DNA from: Prostheceraeus crozeri
Taxonomy: Eukaryota; Platyhelminthes; Polycladida; Euryleptidae
DNA length: 64,000 nt
Assembly (NCBI GenBank): GCA_907163375.1
Contig: CAJQUW010007076.1
Coordinates: 16,001-80,000, forward strand
Direction of reading: 5' to 3'
Shown piece by piece: positions 14,111 to 23,650 of this stretch. The notes beneath the pieces are model-generated. The model had not been told where the DNA came from. It made no database searches and worked only from the letters and a program-made list of their open reading frames with translations. A program made the position numbers and the translations under genes. The first letter of the stretch is position 1, and every line of letters starts with the position of its first letter.

Positions 14111-17100
14111 TTATGTCAATACATCTCCTGAATGTGGTAGCGTGAGTTTTATTCTTTTGGGTGGAGGTATGTTTGTGTCAGGATGTCCATGTGGAAGAGA
14201 TGTGTTATGTCCTATCCAACACCTCTTATCCTCCCATGCTGAAAGTGCTCGTTTCTTGAACGTGTACGTTTTCACAGTATGAACTTGAGATTTTAAGATT
14301 GTCATATTGACAAACGTTATAGTTTTATTTTTATAGGCCTTCTTATAGGACCGATGTTTCATTTTATGAACAATGGATTTTGATATACCTTTAGCACGCT
14401 TAATACTATCTGCACATTCTTTTAGTTTCATGGAATACATTTTAGGACGGAGGAGAATCATTTCATCTATTTCCTTTCCTGCTGTTTCATCCTTAAAACA
14501 ACCAAGTTTGGCTTTATTCTGTATGGAATAGAGTGGATGAGTGGGATTGTAGTTAGATGTGTCGAAATATTTTTCTAATGACTTACCTACTTCATTAAAA
14601 TTTAAATCTTTTTGAGTGGTAATTCCTAAAAAGAAACTATCTGTATCACCACCCAGCAAGCGAACCTCTTTTACGAGAGGGCATGGTTTTAATATTTTGT
14701 AGAAGAGTTGATACATTTCAAGCTTGGAATAATCTAAAACGGCTTGCCCAATATAGATGGGTTTGCACAACTCAACTTCTGATTTAATCATTTTAACACC
14801 TACAAGATCCTCATCGATGATGTCTCTATCAATGAAAAGAGGTGATGAGGTCAATTTGTGATATTTTTGTTCATCAACGACTAGTTTGTAATTCATACGT
14901 TTTCTAACATCCTCCATGGTCTTTCCGAATAGACTGTTATTCTTATATTTATAAAAATCCTTTTCAAAATTATTTTGGGCGAGTGCACGTTTTTGACTGT
15001 TACTATCTATGTAGGGTTTGAGGAAGGCTTTCTGTCTAAATTTGATAATGCGGTGAACTGACTTTAGAAGCATGCCCATTTCTAAATAGAATTTTAATAT
15101 GCAGAAGTGTACGAGATAATTTTTCTTATCATATTGGGTGAGTAAAAGTTTGCGGCATGGTTTGTACCTTGGCTGTCCACACTCTGTTAAGTTATTATGA
15201 AATTGTGACATGAATGGTGAAAACATATCTTCAGTCACTTCGCCAGATTCAGGTGCGAGTGGGAAATCAGCAGTTTTATTTTTAATACTATTTGGATAAA
15301 TCAAATCCACTTCAAAATAATATCCCCAATCACCTTCATCTGGAATATTCAGTATGTTTGAAGGGTTGGAGTAATACTCAAGCTCATTTTGATTTAACCA
15401 ACTAAACTCGGAATGAGGTAGTGGTTTAGACAGTGAACTGCCATATAAATTATTTTGGTCATAGTACTTTAGGTGGATATGATCATCACCTACTGTTTCA
15501 GATTTTATATGATGTTTATTTACAAATGTGAGACCACCGCGTATTCCGCGCTCAAATATATTATACATCTCCGGGTCTTGTAAGAGATGAATGGTCTCAC
15601 CAGTCATTTTAAAGGCTGATTTAAAGGACATGGCTGGTAGACTGACAAAGTGGACAGGATCTAATTTGTCTTCTTCTAATGCCACTCGTCGAAACTCCTG
15701 AAAGACATCAGCCAGCAAAATGACATCTAATTCTAAGTAAGCGATCATATAATCGCCAAACGTTTTACAATTAAATTTTAACCATGCCTCTTGAGCATGT
15801 TCATAGTCCTCTACTGGACAATCTTCACCCGTCAAATCGTTTTTGAATTTGTCAATGGAAGGAAGGGTTGTTTCATTTAGTTTAGACATTGAGCTAAAAT
15901 ACGCATAAGGAAAGACTCCTTTGCGAGTGATTATTTCATCCGTTAAGTTTGGATAGTGTTTCTTCAAAGTTTGACTATGGGGAAGAAACTTGAGATTACG
16001 AACGAGAGAAGCTAGTGACGCTGACATGAATTGAAATGAATCTAAAAATTTTATTTCGAAGAAGACTGTCTTATTTTCTTTAGTTTTATCTACTGGTACT
16101 TTTGCTGTCATTGCCATGAATTTTTCTCTCGTTTGTGCTATTACATTAAACTGCCACGATTTCATCTGGCTCAACCCTCCTTTTATGAGCATATGACTGT
16201 CATAGCCCTTAAAGTTATGAAAAATGACGGGTAGTACACGACGTCTCAACCTAAGTGAAAAGTTACATTTGGAGCAGAGTGCGTTTCTAAATTTACCAGT
16301 GATGTGATCATGATCACGCACTTTCTTAATTTTATCGTCATCAAACGTTTTATGACATTTAGGACAGGATGTGCAACTTTCAAATTTTTGTTTGTCTTCA
16401 TCTGACATATGTAGTGACTTACGCTGCAATTGGGAATCATATGATTGTTGAAATTTAGCAGCTTTATCGAGAAATTCTAGAAATTTTGAAATGCAATCTT
16501 CACCTTGCCAAGTATGCATTTTGTTTTGTCTATTCCTAAAGTGGTCATGCCATACTTCATAGCAGGATATGGCTGCTGGCTTGTGGATGATATCATCAAT
16601 GTAGCATTCTATGTCTGCGTAAATGACACGCAGGGGACTTAATTCGTCACCATTATCCCTATGTGAAAATATTTTATCTTTGGGCATGCGTTCCATTTGT
16701 AATTTACCTCGCTTGCACCATTCATAGTGAGTTTCAAATTTATCTTTACTCCAAAATGAGCGGATGCAGCGGTCGCATACAAAATGTTCACCTCTTTTAG
16801 AGTGCCCCAAGTGAGTGTACAAGCGAGAGATTTTGGGAATACCACAGTAGTGCCATTCCTCGCTATCATCTTGTTTTACTAATAAGAGGTTGACTACACG
16901 TTCATAACAAGTTGAACGTGAATTATAGCGGGCACCCTTCAACCCCTTCTCCCACACGTGAACGACAATTTTAATCTTATTATGTTTTTCGAACGTTTCT
17001 ACATCTTTGATTTTCATGTTGTTACTATCACAACCTTCAAAGTCTAGTTCATCCTCCCACTGTCTATAGCTATAGGTGCGATCTCGATGCGCGTTGATAT

Positions 17101-18085
17101 CATTATAGTGAAGGATGGATAGGACTGCATATTTGAAACACTGTGATTTACAATCAACATTGATGACAGCTTTCTTATTATACAACGTTTTTGGTAGTTT
17201 AAATGTGCCTCGAGCTGCATGACTTTCTAATAGGGAAATTTTGAATATGGCTGAGTCCACACCATCAAAAATGAGAGCGCTGTCGCGTTGATTGAATTTA
17301 TCTACATTTGATTTTAAACATTGAATGTGAAAATTTAGCCAAGACTCGCAGTCTACAACTTCGGTTGCGGAAGAGGAAGGAACATGAAACTGTATTCTCT
17401 CCGTCACTTGACCCGTTTGAAAATCTATTTTAATATATTTTAGTTTAAGGTAGATGAGCGCCTTCATTCTAAAATTGTCTAAATTATTGAAGAGCGCTTC
17501 GATAATGTTAGAATTTTGAAGGAGCCACTCAGGAAAATCTACAATTTGAGTATTGGACTCCATGCAGTAGTCGCGTACTAAATTATTATGTGAAACATTA
17601 ATGAGGGAGATGGTAGAGGTACCGTTGGTGTAGTGATCATTTGCATGCGTGTGTTGAAGTCTGTGCGAAGATCGCTGAAAGTGACTATCAAAAGAAAGAG
17701 GGCACAAATCGCAAGGAAAGGAGATGTCATCGTCAGAATCAACTTCACCTCCGGAGATTGACGCCGCTTTGCGTTGACACACACGTTGTTTGATGTGTCG
17801 AAGGAGACTGTGCTTCCTTGTAAACATATGTCCGCAGTCGGCACATTCCCACTCGTTGCCTTGCCGCGAGAGTCCTGAGCTGGAACTCACATCACCTGAA
17901 AGAGAAATCATTCTTTCATCTCTGTTCAAGCCTCAGTGTAGTGTTACAACCTACCTTGACTCAATAACTCTAAACTTTCCTCGAGAAGAGAGGGCGTTGG
18001 TGATGAAGTTGATGCCTGAAATTGAGGAAGATGCTATTAGTCACACGTTTGAGGGAGATGAGAGAGGAAATTTTCAACTTACCAT
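14111..18085 (-). CDS. polB: Protein-primed family B DNA polymerase, three exons, 1282 aa
   Basis: Exon 1 is only the ATG (18085-18083), followed by a GTAAGT donor. Exon 2 is 18015-17955 and begins GCATCAACT. Exon 3 is 17895-14111. The sum, 3849 nt, is divisible by three. The product has two C2H2 fingers (about 39-61 and 83-103) and a Polinton-specific N-terminal domain (157-244). Exonuclease motifs are D-I-E near 449, HNFKGYD near 584 and Y-x3-LD near 740; a Cys/His cluster (VRDHDH) precedes motif II. Polymerase motifs are A (YYDQNNLYG, about 835), B (NNSLFGK, about 1008) and C (GDTDS, about 1105). It replicates the linear element from the TIRs. Copy B's enzyme is clearly diverged. Confidence 0.92.
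17896..17954 (-). other. Polymerase intron 2
   Basis: Minus-strand GTAGGT donor and TTTCTCTTTCAG acceptor, 59 nt, phase 1. Splicing removes the in-exon ATG start that the unspliced frame would use. Confidence 0.7.
18016..18082 (-). other. Polymerase intron 1, directly after the start codon
   Basis: GTAAGT donor abutting the ATG, CTCAATTTCAG acceptor, 67 nt, phase 0. This mirrors the intron at the left end of the element. Confidence 0.7.
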
Positions 18086-18203
18086 TTCAACGAAATCAAG
18101 TTTAAGGTTGATACTTCTACAAGATAGAGACTTCACTCAAATTTGGAATTCACGAGATAGCAGTTCACTTGTACACCTCAAATAATAGTCAAAGAGAGAG
18201 ATC

Positions 18204-18340
18204 GTGCGTTCGTCACTTGTATGATTCACAGATTAAATGAAATGACCTGAATGTCACTTTGCTTATATACTTTCATCCTCTTCATTCATTGGATGTTCAT
18301 TCTGATTGGCTGCTTGTGTATACTTAAGAATTAGAAAAAT
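18204..18340. promoter_or_regulatory. Divergent CCAAT/TATA promoter of polymerase and the 145-aa gene
   Basis: Minus-strand TATATAAG (18262-18270) serves the polymerase. TATACTTAAG (about 18319) points to the 145-aa gene. Two ATTGG (inverted CCAAT) boxes lie between them. The minus-strand leader at 18227-18204 closely matches the left-end leader at 2005-2028 (gaatca-acgagtgacggacgcac type), so the two end promoters share ancestry. Confidence 0.65.
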
Positions 18341-18382
18341 GTTAAAGTTATCATTATTCAAAGTCAGCATTTCAAAGACAAC

Positions 18383-18820
18383 ATGACAAGTCCTCCAACA
18401 ACACCAAATACCGCATTGGAGTTCTCCTCTCCATGTACATCAGCAAAGGTGCTCGTTACACCAAATGCACCAAGAAAGGCGAAGGTGGAGAAGACATACA
18501 ATCTCGACAATATACGAAAGTTATCATTATTGGAGGACGATGAAGAGGAGTTGCCCGACCTAGCAGGCATACGGTGGAAATATTTACAATATGATGCCGA
18601 AGGGGTGATGGAGATGACCAGCAAGTCGCACTTACATCAAATATGGGAGTGGTACACCCCTAACTCCCAACCGCGAACCGTGGCGGAGTGGGCGTACATT
18701 GAGAAAGTGAGGGACGCTGCAGAAGAACGTTTAAAGCAGCTCAACTGTTTTTGTGATCTATGTGAAGCCAGACTCTGGGACGATATTGACGATGAAGACC
18801 TTTTGAAATACATGCCATAA
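18383..18820 (+). CDS. 145-aa protein of unknown function
   Basis: Thr/Pro/Ser-rich N-terminus (1-45), an acidic patch, then a compact domain with WKYLQYD, a HQIWEWYTP segment and a C-F-C-x2-C cluster ahead of an acidic LWDDIDDEDLLKYMP end. The conserved C-terminus in copy B (49441-49890) contrasts with a more variable middle. The TATA-driven position divergent from polymerase suggests early expression. AATAAA overlaps the stop codon (18819-18824). No family recognised. Confidence 0.6.
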   Translation: MTSPPTTPNTALEFSSPCTSAKVLVTPNAPRKAKVEKTYNLDNIRKLSLLEDDEEELPDLAGIRWKYLQYDAEGVMEMTSKSHLHQIWEWYTPNSQPRTVAEWAYIEKVRDAAEERLKQLNCFCDLCEARLWDDIDDEDLLKYMP

Positions 18821-18880
18821 TAAATGTTTATTTCGTATTATCTTTGCTTTCATACTGACTTACTTGAATGGGGTTTTAGT

Positions 18881-19495
18881 GAATAATTTAACCATGTATA
18901 CTTTTTCATTTGGAAATAGTAGCACGCTTAGTTTAACTTGTAAATCTTATAACATTTCATATGGGTGATAATGGTAGATGAAATAGTGTCAAATAAATTA
19001 AGATAGCTTACACTTCTGATACAGGGATAGCAATCGACTGCGATCCATGTGTAAAGAGCTTGTTAGACTACGGATGGGCTTAAGTGGATGATTTAACCAT
19101 GTATACTTTTTCATTTGGAAATAGTAGCACGCTTAGTCTAACTTGTAAATCTTAAAACATTTCATATGGGTGATAATGGTAGATGAAATAGTGTCAAATA
19201 AATTAAGATAGCTTACACTTCTGATACAGGGATAGCAATCGACTGCGATCCATGTGTAAAGAGCTTGTTAGACTACGGATGGGCTTAAGTGGATGATTTA
19301 ACCATGTATACTTTTTCATTTGGAAATAGTAGCACGCTTAGTCTAACTTGTAAATCTTAAAACATTTCATATGGACGATGATGGTAGATAAAATAGTGTC
19401 AAATAAATTAAGATAGCTTACACTTCTGATACAGGGATAGCAATCGACTGCGATCCATGTGTAAAGAGCTTGTTAGACTACGGAAGAGAGAAGTG
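18881..19495. repeat. 205-bp tandem repeat, three units
   Basis: Units start with GGATGATTTAACCATG (variant in the first) at 18881, 19086 and 19291. Each contains GATAGCAATCGACTGCGATCC. The first unit is the most diverged. Copy B has four units of 206 bp in the same place. No ORF runs through; role unknown. Confidence 0.85.
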
Positions 19496-19823
19496 TGTTA
19501 TGTTGCGTGTGGCGCGTGAGTGTCCTCCCATTTCATTCCATTCATCAATTCGTCTCATTGATAGAGACAGGTAGAACTCATGGTTCTCATAACGTATGCA
19601 ATGGAAAGTTTTAGGCAACCTTCGACAGTTGGCTAAATGTCGCCCTGACGCGAATGCATACTACGTTGAGACAGAGGCAATCACTTGCAAACATGACGCA
19701 GAGAGGTTTAACAAGATTGACCATTGCCGAATGTCCCTTGCGGTATACATAGCTACGGGTTTCACCGCCGCCCTTTACAGGAACGCCCGTCGAAAGGAAG
19801 TATTACACCGAACTGCATTTGCA
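19496..19823. other. Segment unique to copy A, no recognised gene
   Basis: A plus-strand frame from 19596 to 20009 (137 codons) crosses this segment and the following repeat block. Because its second half is repeat sequence, it is probably not a gene. Nothing else recognised. Confidence 0.4.
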
Positions 19824-19962
19824 ACGTTCAAGTTGACTGATAGCAGATTCAACTTAATGATAGTATTCGCCAGTCCGAAGACTGCCCAGGGCAAACCGCG
19901 AGGAGGTTCTATCATGTCTTGCCCCATGGTGGCCCTTAAGAGAGCCGATGGTTCGTTCTCGG
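19824..19962 (-). repeat. 139-bp repeat block, copy 1 of 3
   Basis: Near-identical blocks occur at 20358-20494 and 20832-20970. Each lies just 3' of a minus-strand gene and begins (in transcript direction) with a histone-type stem-loop. Confidence 0.8.
19931..19946 (-). terminator. Histone-type 3' stem-loop after the 84-aa gene
   Basis: Minus-strand GGCTCTCTTAAGGGCC followed by ACC: six base pairs (one U-G), four-base loop, about 40 nt after the stop codon. A CAAGA string lies about 10 nt further, where the purine-rich histone downstream element would be. Confidence 0.55.
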
Positions 19963-19986
19963 TGTCAATGGTGTCAATTAAGTTGA

Positions 19987-20241
19987 CTATTGGCTTGAAT
20001 AGTCAATAGGTATGACAGCTAGGTTGTCATAGACCCTATACCGCCGAGGTCGTACTGGTGCATCTGGCACCTTTCGGATGCGGGTGGTTTTAGGAGTCCA
20101 CACCTCATCCGTCCAAATGATCTTCTTGATCTTCCCCTTCTTCTCATCCTCTTCATCCCACTCGTCGAGGATGATGAAGTTGGGAATGCCGTTGTCTTCA
20201 TCGGTGAAGACGGGAATGTTGTCGGCAGATGTCGCTTCCAT
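19987..20241 (-). CDS. Small acidic accessory protein, 84 aa
   Basis: Acidic first half (DEDN, DEWDEEDE) and a basic Arg/Pro-rich second half. It has its own TATA box (TATATAAG, minus, 20290-20282) about 45 nt upstream of the ATG, so the 5' leader must be very short. A histone-type stem-loop follows the stop. It is absent from copy B, so it is an accessory gene of copy A. No family recognised. Confidence 0.55.
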   Translation of the reverse strand: MEATSADNIPVFTDEDNGIPNFIILDEWDEEDEKKGKIKKIIWTDEVWTPKTTRIRKVPDAPVRPRRYRVYDNLAVIPIDYSSQ

Positions 20242-20281
20242 CGTGACTTCAAATTGAATGAGAAGCGCTACAATCTTCTGG

Positions 20282-20290
20282 CTTATATAG
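20282..20290 (-). promoter_or_regulatory. TATA box of the 84-aa gene
   Basis: Minus-strand TATATAAG, start site expected near 20255. Confidence 0.65.
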
Positions 20291-20357
20291 GGTTTTCAAC
20301 AATGAATTGCTCAACAGCGAATCAGAATGCTTCAGGGATAGCAATCGACTGCATAAT

Positions 20358-20494
20358 GTTCAAGTTGACTGATAGCAGATTCAACTTAATGATAGTATTC
20401 GCCAGTCCGAAGACTGCCCAGGGCAAACCGCGAGGAGGTTCTATCATGTCTTGCCCCATGGTGGCCCTTAAGAGAGCCGATGGTTCGTTCTCGG
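20358..20494 (-). repeat. 139-bp repeat block, copy 2 of 3
   Basis: Same block as 19824-19962, 14 nt past the stop of the 88-aa gene. Confidence 0.8.
20463..20478 (-). terminator. Histone-type 3' stem-loop after the 88-aa gene
   Basis: Same 16-nt hairpin as at 19931, about 30 nt after the stop at 20508. Confidence 0.55.
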
Positions 20495-20507
20495 GAGTAA
20501 CGTCATC

Positions 20508-20774
20508 TTACACCCTACCAATTCTGCTGAGAGAGTCTTTGACTCTCTCTTTGGTAGCACTGTCGACTTCCACACTAGCTGGCACATGGCTAAAAATTGG
20601 AATGTAGCGCCATTCCGTTGGATTGACAGCAGTTGCTGTCATCGGATTGCCAATCCGAGCAAGATTATTAAAAACTCTGTCTTGCTCCTCTAGCCTGACA
20701 AACTCCTCAAATAAATTTCGCGGCCTTAACTGCGGTCCGCGAGGAGAGCTGACTTGACTGTTCGGCGTCTGCAT
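20508..20774 (-). CDS. Small accessory protein, 88 aa
   Basis: N-terminal Ser/Pro/Arg stretch, a helical EEFVRLEEQDRVFNNLARIG segment, then an EWRYIPIFSHVP strand and a charged helix. Its own TATATAAA (20813-20806, minus) lies about 32 nt before the ATG, which leaves almost no leader. A histone-type stem-loop follows. Not present in copy B. No family recognised. Confidence 0.55.
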   Translation of the reverse strand: MQTPNSQVSSPRGPQLRPRNLFEEFVRLEEQDRVFNNLARIGNPMTATAVNPTEWRYIPIFSHVPASVEVDSATKERVKDSLSRIGRV

Positions 20775-20805
20775 GATTGAAATGAAATGAAATGAGAGGC
20801 AGTGC

Positions 20806-20813
20806 TTTATATA
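20806..20813 (-). promoter_or_regulatory. TATA box of the 88-aa gene
   Basis: Minus-strand TATATAAA. Confidence 0.65.
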
Positions 20814-20831
20814 CCCCTCTAACGCGACGCA

Positions 20832-20970
20832 ACGTTCAAGTTGACTGATAGCAGATTCAACTTAATGATAGTATTCGCCAGTCCGAAGACTGCCCAGGGC
20901 AAACCGCGTGGAGGTTCTATCATGTCTTGCCCCTAGGTGGCCCTTAAGAGAGCCGATGGTTCGTTCTCGG
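20832..20970 (-). repeat. 139-bp repeat block, copy 3 of 3
   Basis: As above, with CCTAGG in place of CCATGG; it lies in the 3' exon of the coiled-coil gene. Confidence 0.8.
20939..20954 (-). terminator. Histone-type 3' stem-loop of the coiled-coil gene, copy A
   Basis: Same hairpin. With the probable intron 21067-21007 removed it lies about 56 nt after the stop codon. Confidence 0.5.
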
Positions 20971-21071
20971 GAGTAAATTGATGGGGTGGTGAAGGCAGGC
21001 AAAGATCTGCAATGAAAATGATATGTATTAGAATAGGATATACTATCTTATTTACTTTTTCACTTACCAAG

Positions 21072-22301
21072 TTAGTCATCCTTAGGCAGTCTCGCGGGCT
21101 TCCTGATTGAAAATTTGTGGAGATGGCCGCGCATTCGTAAGCTGGCATGGAGACACTTCTTGCTCGGATGACCATTGTAACATACTATGCTTTCGTCGAG
21201 ACTTTGATTGACGAGTACTTGGCCGGCCAAATGATTATCCCGAATAGGGATGTGAAACTCAAACAAACGATCCTCATTCACACGTTCCCACTCATCCCTC
21301 ATGCGCTCCAACTTCTCACACGCCTGCCTCTCATCACCCCGCCGAGCCACAGTCCTCTCCAACTCAACATTCTTCGCTCTCAACACACTCATCTCCTTCA
21401 TCATCTCCTCAAACTTCGCCTCTGCATCTCTCATTCTTCTCTCCGCAGCACTCGCCCTCTTCTCACACTCATCATTCTTCTCTTCCAACTCTCGCGTCTT
21501 TTTCTTCAAATCAGTCACACTACGCCTCATTCTAATGTTTTCATCCGCCACCTCCTTCGACTTCAGTTCCTTCTTTTTTAACTCATCCAACTCCTTCACA
21601 ACTTCATCCTTCACTTTCTTCAAACTCTCATACTTATTCACCAACAAATCATGCGCCATCTGCTGCGAAACATGCCTCTTCTCCTCATCCTTCAACCACC
21701 TCGCCGACTGCACACGAATCCCACCACTCTTCACTTTTGGGGAAGATGAGCTCTTCGGGGGGTCGGTGATGACGATGTTTGACACCTCCGACGACGAAGA
21801 GCTCAACTTCCTCACACGCTTCCTCACACGCTCCCTATCTAAATCCACATCATCCTCATCATCACTCTCAAGCACTCTCTTTCGCCCAATCTCACCCTCC
21901 AACGACGCAACCGCTCTCGCCAACTCATCATTCTCCACAGCATTCCCACTAGCATTCTCCACAGCATTCCCACTAGCATTCTCAACAACATTCCCACTAG
22001 CATTCTCAACAACATTCTTGGCCTCTTTCTCCAACATTCGCTCCTTCTCAGCATTCATCAACTCCACAAATCTCAAATCGGTCACCAACCCTCCTACACA
22101 CTCACCATGCCTCCGATAAAACTCGGCCTCCTGCCCAACAACCAACAGCACCCTGCACTTCACACAGGCAACCCTATTCAGGATAACCATGTGGTCGGCC
22201 CCTGCCTTCCTTATGTGGTCCCTGAGACCGTCTCGGCGGTTGATTCGACCGCATACGCACATTTTGATGTGAAATTTTTTGTTTTTGTCGTTATTGACCA
22301 T
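21072..22301 (-). CDS. Spliced coiled-coil protein with zinc-binding N-terminus, 409 aa
   Basis: Residues 14-37 carry a C-x-C...H...H cluster. Around 98-125 is a tandem VENASGN repeat (four near-copies). A Ser-rich stretch with an RVRKRVRK nuclear-type signal follows, then a long heptad coiled coil (about 205-345) and a conserved C-terminal domain with paired Cys. A non-coding first exon ends at 23206 (GTAAGC donor) and joins 22329 across an 876-nt intron. A further small intron (21067-21007) follows the stop. Copy B's counterpart (50907-52097) keeps the same plan but is strongly diverged, so the gene evolves fast. Function unknown. Confidence 0.6.
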   Translation of the reverse strand: MVNNDKNKKFHIKMCVCGRINRRDGLRDHIRKAGADHMVILNRVACVKCRVLLVVGQEAEFYRRHGECVGGLVTDLRFVELMNAEKERMLEKEAKNVVENASGNVVENASGNAVENASGNAVENDELARAVASLEGEIGRKRVLESDDEDDVDLDRERVRKRVRKLSSSSSEVSNIVITDPPKSSSSPKVKSGGIRVQSARWLKDEEKRHVSQQMAHDLLVNKYESLKKVKDEVVKELDELKKKELKSKEVADENIRMRRSVTDLKKKTRELEEKNDECEKRASAAERRMRDAEAKFEEMMKEMSVLRAKNVELERTVARRGDERQACEKLERMRDEWERVNEDRLFEFHIPIRDNHLAGQVLVNQSLDESIVCYNGHPSKKCLHASLRMRGHLHKFSIRKPARLPKDD

Positions 22302-22329
22302 TTTTGTCGTTACTGAGATTTCTCGTTAA

Positions 22330-23205
22330 CTGTAAGATAATGAAATTAGTATAAGTTTTGAATCATGTAGTACAGTCATATTCCTAAAGCATTACACTTA
22401 GTCAGGAATGATAGATGTGAGTGTAGTGAGTGGCACTCGATCCCGTCGACAGCCCGAAGGCCTTGTACCGATCACTAGGGAAGTGAGAGATCTTCCCCGA
22501 TACCCGCTCTTTACAGCTAAAGACATCATTGTCACTGCCCCGAAGTGGTAACAGGAACGCCGAGTCAAAGGTAGTGATCAGTAGCTGGGATCTAACCCCT
22601 CAAAGCTGCCTTAGTTAAATTTCTGATAGCAGATTTGAATGTAGTATACAGCCTAGAACATAATATCATCATTCAACATTCAACTTAGTCAACATTCAAC
22701 ATAATATCAACACTTAGTGAGGAATGATAGATGTGAGTGTAGTGAGTGGCACTCGATCCCGTCGACAGCCCGAAGGCCTTGTACTGATCACTAGGGAAGT
22801 GAGAGATCTTCCCCGATACCCGCTCTTTACAGCTGAAGACATCATTGTCACTGCCCCGAAGTGGTAACAGGAACGCCGAGTCAAAGGTAGTGATCAGTAG
22901 CTGGGATCTAACCCCTCAAAGCTGCCTTAGACTTAGTTAAATTTCAAATCTGATAGCAGATTTGAACTCAGGATACTTGAAAACCTTAGTCTATATGTTA
23001 AAACTTTGAAAAAACTGAAAATTAAGAATTTTTAAAAAATTCCGCATTTTACTACTCATACTACTTTTAAAAAATTTTATCAGTAGTAAAGACACTATCA
23101 AACTCTATCATACAAACTTTGAAGTAGCAAGATAGCTTGCCTACTTCAAAAGATAGAGTCCTTTGCACCCGATATCGGGAGCTCAGAGCGACGACCGTCG
23201 CTTAC
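22330..23205 (-). other. Large 5' UTR intron of the coiled-coil gene
   Basis: Donor GTAAGC at 23205, acceptor TTATCTTACAG at 22330. It contains a direct repeat (22404-22935) and the palindrome CCCGATATCGGG at 23168-23179. Copy B has a 623-nt intron in the same place with a related palindrome. Confidence 0.6.
22404..22935. repeat. Direct repeat, about 215 bp, spaced 318 bp
   Basis: The segment from AGGAATGATAGATGTGAG through CTCAAAGCTGCCTTAG occurs at about 22404-22615 and 22722-22930 with few changes. It is rich in short inverted pairs (for example CCCGAAGG, GGAAGTGAGAG), so it might be a structured RNA; no known RNA family recognised. Confidence 0.65.
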
Positions 23206-23245
23206 CTCGTCTTTCGATGAAGTGATCAGACTTACGTTGTCGGGG

Positions 23246-23257
23246 GTTTATATATGC
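23246..23257 (-). promoter_or_regulatory. TATA box of the coiled-coil gene, copy A
   Basis: Minus-strand CATATATAAACC; first exon runs from about 23225 to 23206. Counterpart in copy B at 52775-52782. Confidence 0.65.
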
Positions 23258-23447
23258 TCGGAAGAAAACTTAAAATGGCTCTATCTCCGAAAGTATTCAT
23301 CGTAGCGACATGCGGTTTGTTGCAAACGATTTGTCTCATCATTCTTTACAATATGACACCTGAACCATTCTCATATGACCATGGGAAGTTGGTCCGCCAG
23401 CACATGTCCATGTAACATGCCACAAGTGAAAAAATTCCTAAGTGTGA

Positions 23448-23650
23448 GAGCTCCAGTGTGGTGAAAATTTTGAAAAATTTAAAACTTCCGAATTTCGACC
23501 TGGGACCTTTACCAAAACATTTTTCATCAAATTTCACTGACCTCCCCCCCCCCTCATTCACAGAAATTTGATGAAAAATGTTTTGGTGACGGTCCCAGGT
23601 CGAAATTCCACACTTTGGAAAATTTTCAAAATTTTACCCATACAAAGTCA
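23448..23650. repeat. Large imperfect hairpin with a C-run at its centre
   Basis: About 23448-23540 is the reverse complement of about 23560-23650 (GAATTTCGACCTGGGACC versus GGTCCCAGGTCGAAATTC), with a C-run of about ten bases near the centre. It marks where the module orientation flips inside the right sub-terminal region. Confidence 0.7.

Noticed and set aside
18881-19495. CRISPR-like or satellite array
   Set aside because: Units are directly adjacent and near-identical, with no unique spacers; the setting is a eukaryotic transposon. Treated as a tandem repeat.
19596-20009. 137-aa plus-strand ORF
   Set aside because: Its second half is the 139-bp repeat block, it opposes the real minus-strand gene and it has no counterpart in copy B.
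21301-22119. 272-aa Ser/Phe-rich plus-strand ORF (and the similar one at 51142-51801)
   Set aside because: Antisense shadow of the coiled-coil gene; its composition is the complement of Glu/Lys-rich heptads and it has no promoter.
22404-22935. 5S rRNA or tRNA genes in the repeated intron segment
   Set aside because: No internal pol III boxes in order and no cloverleaf or 5S core recognised.
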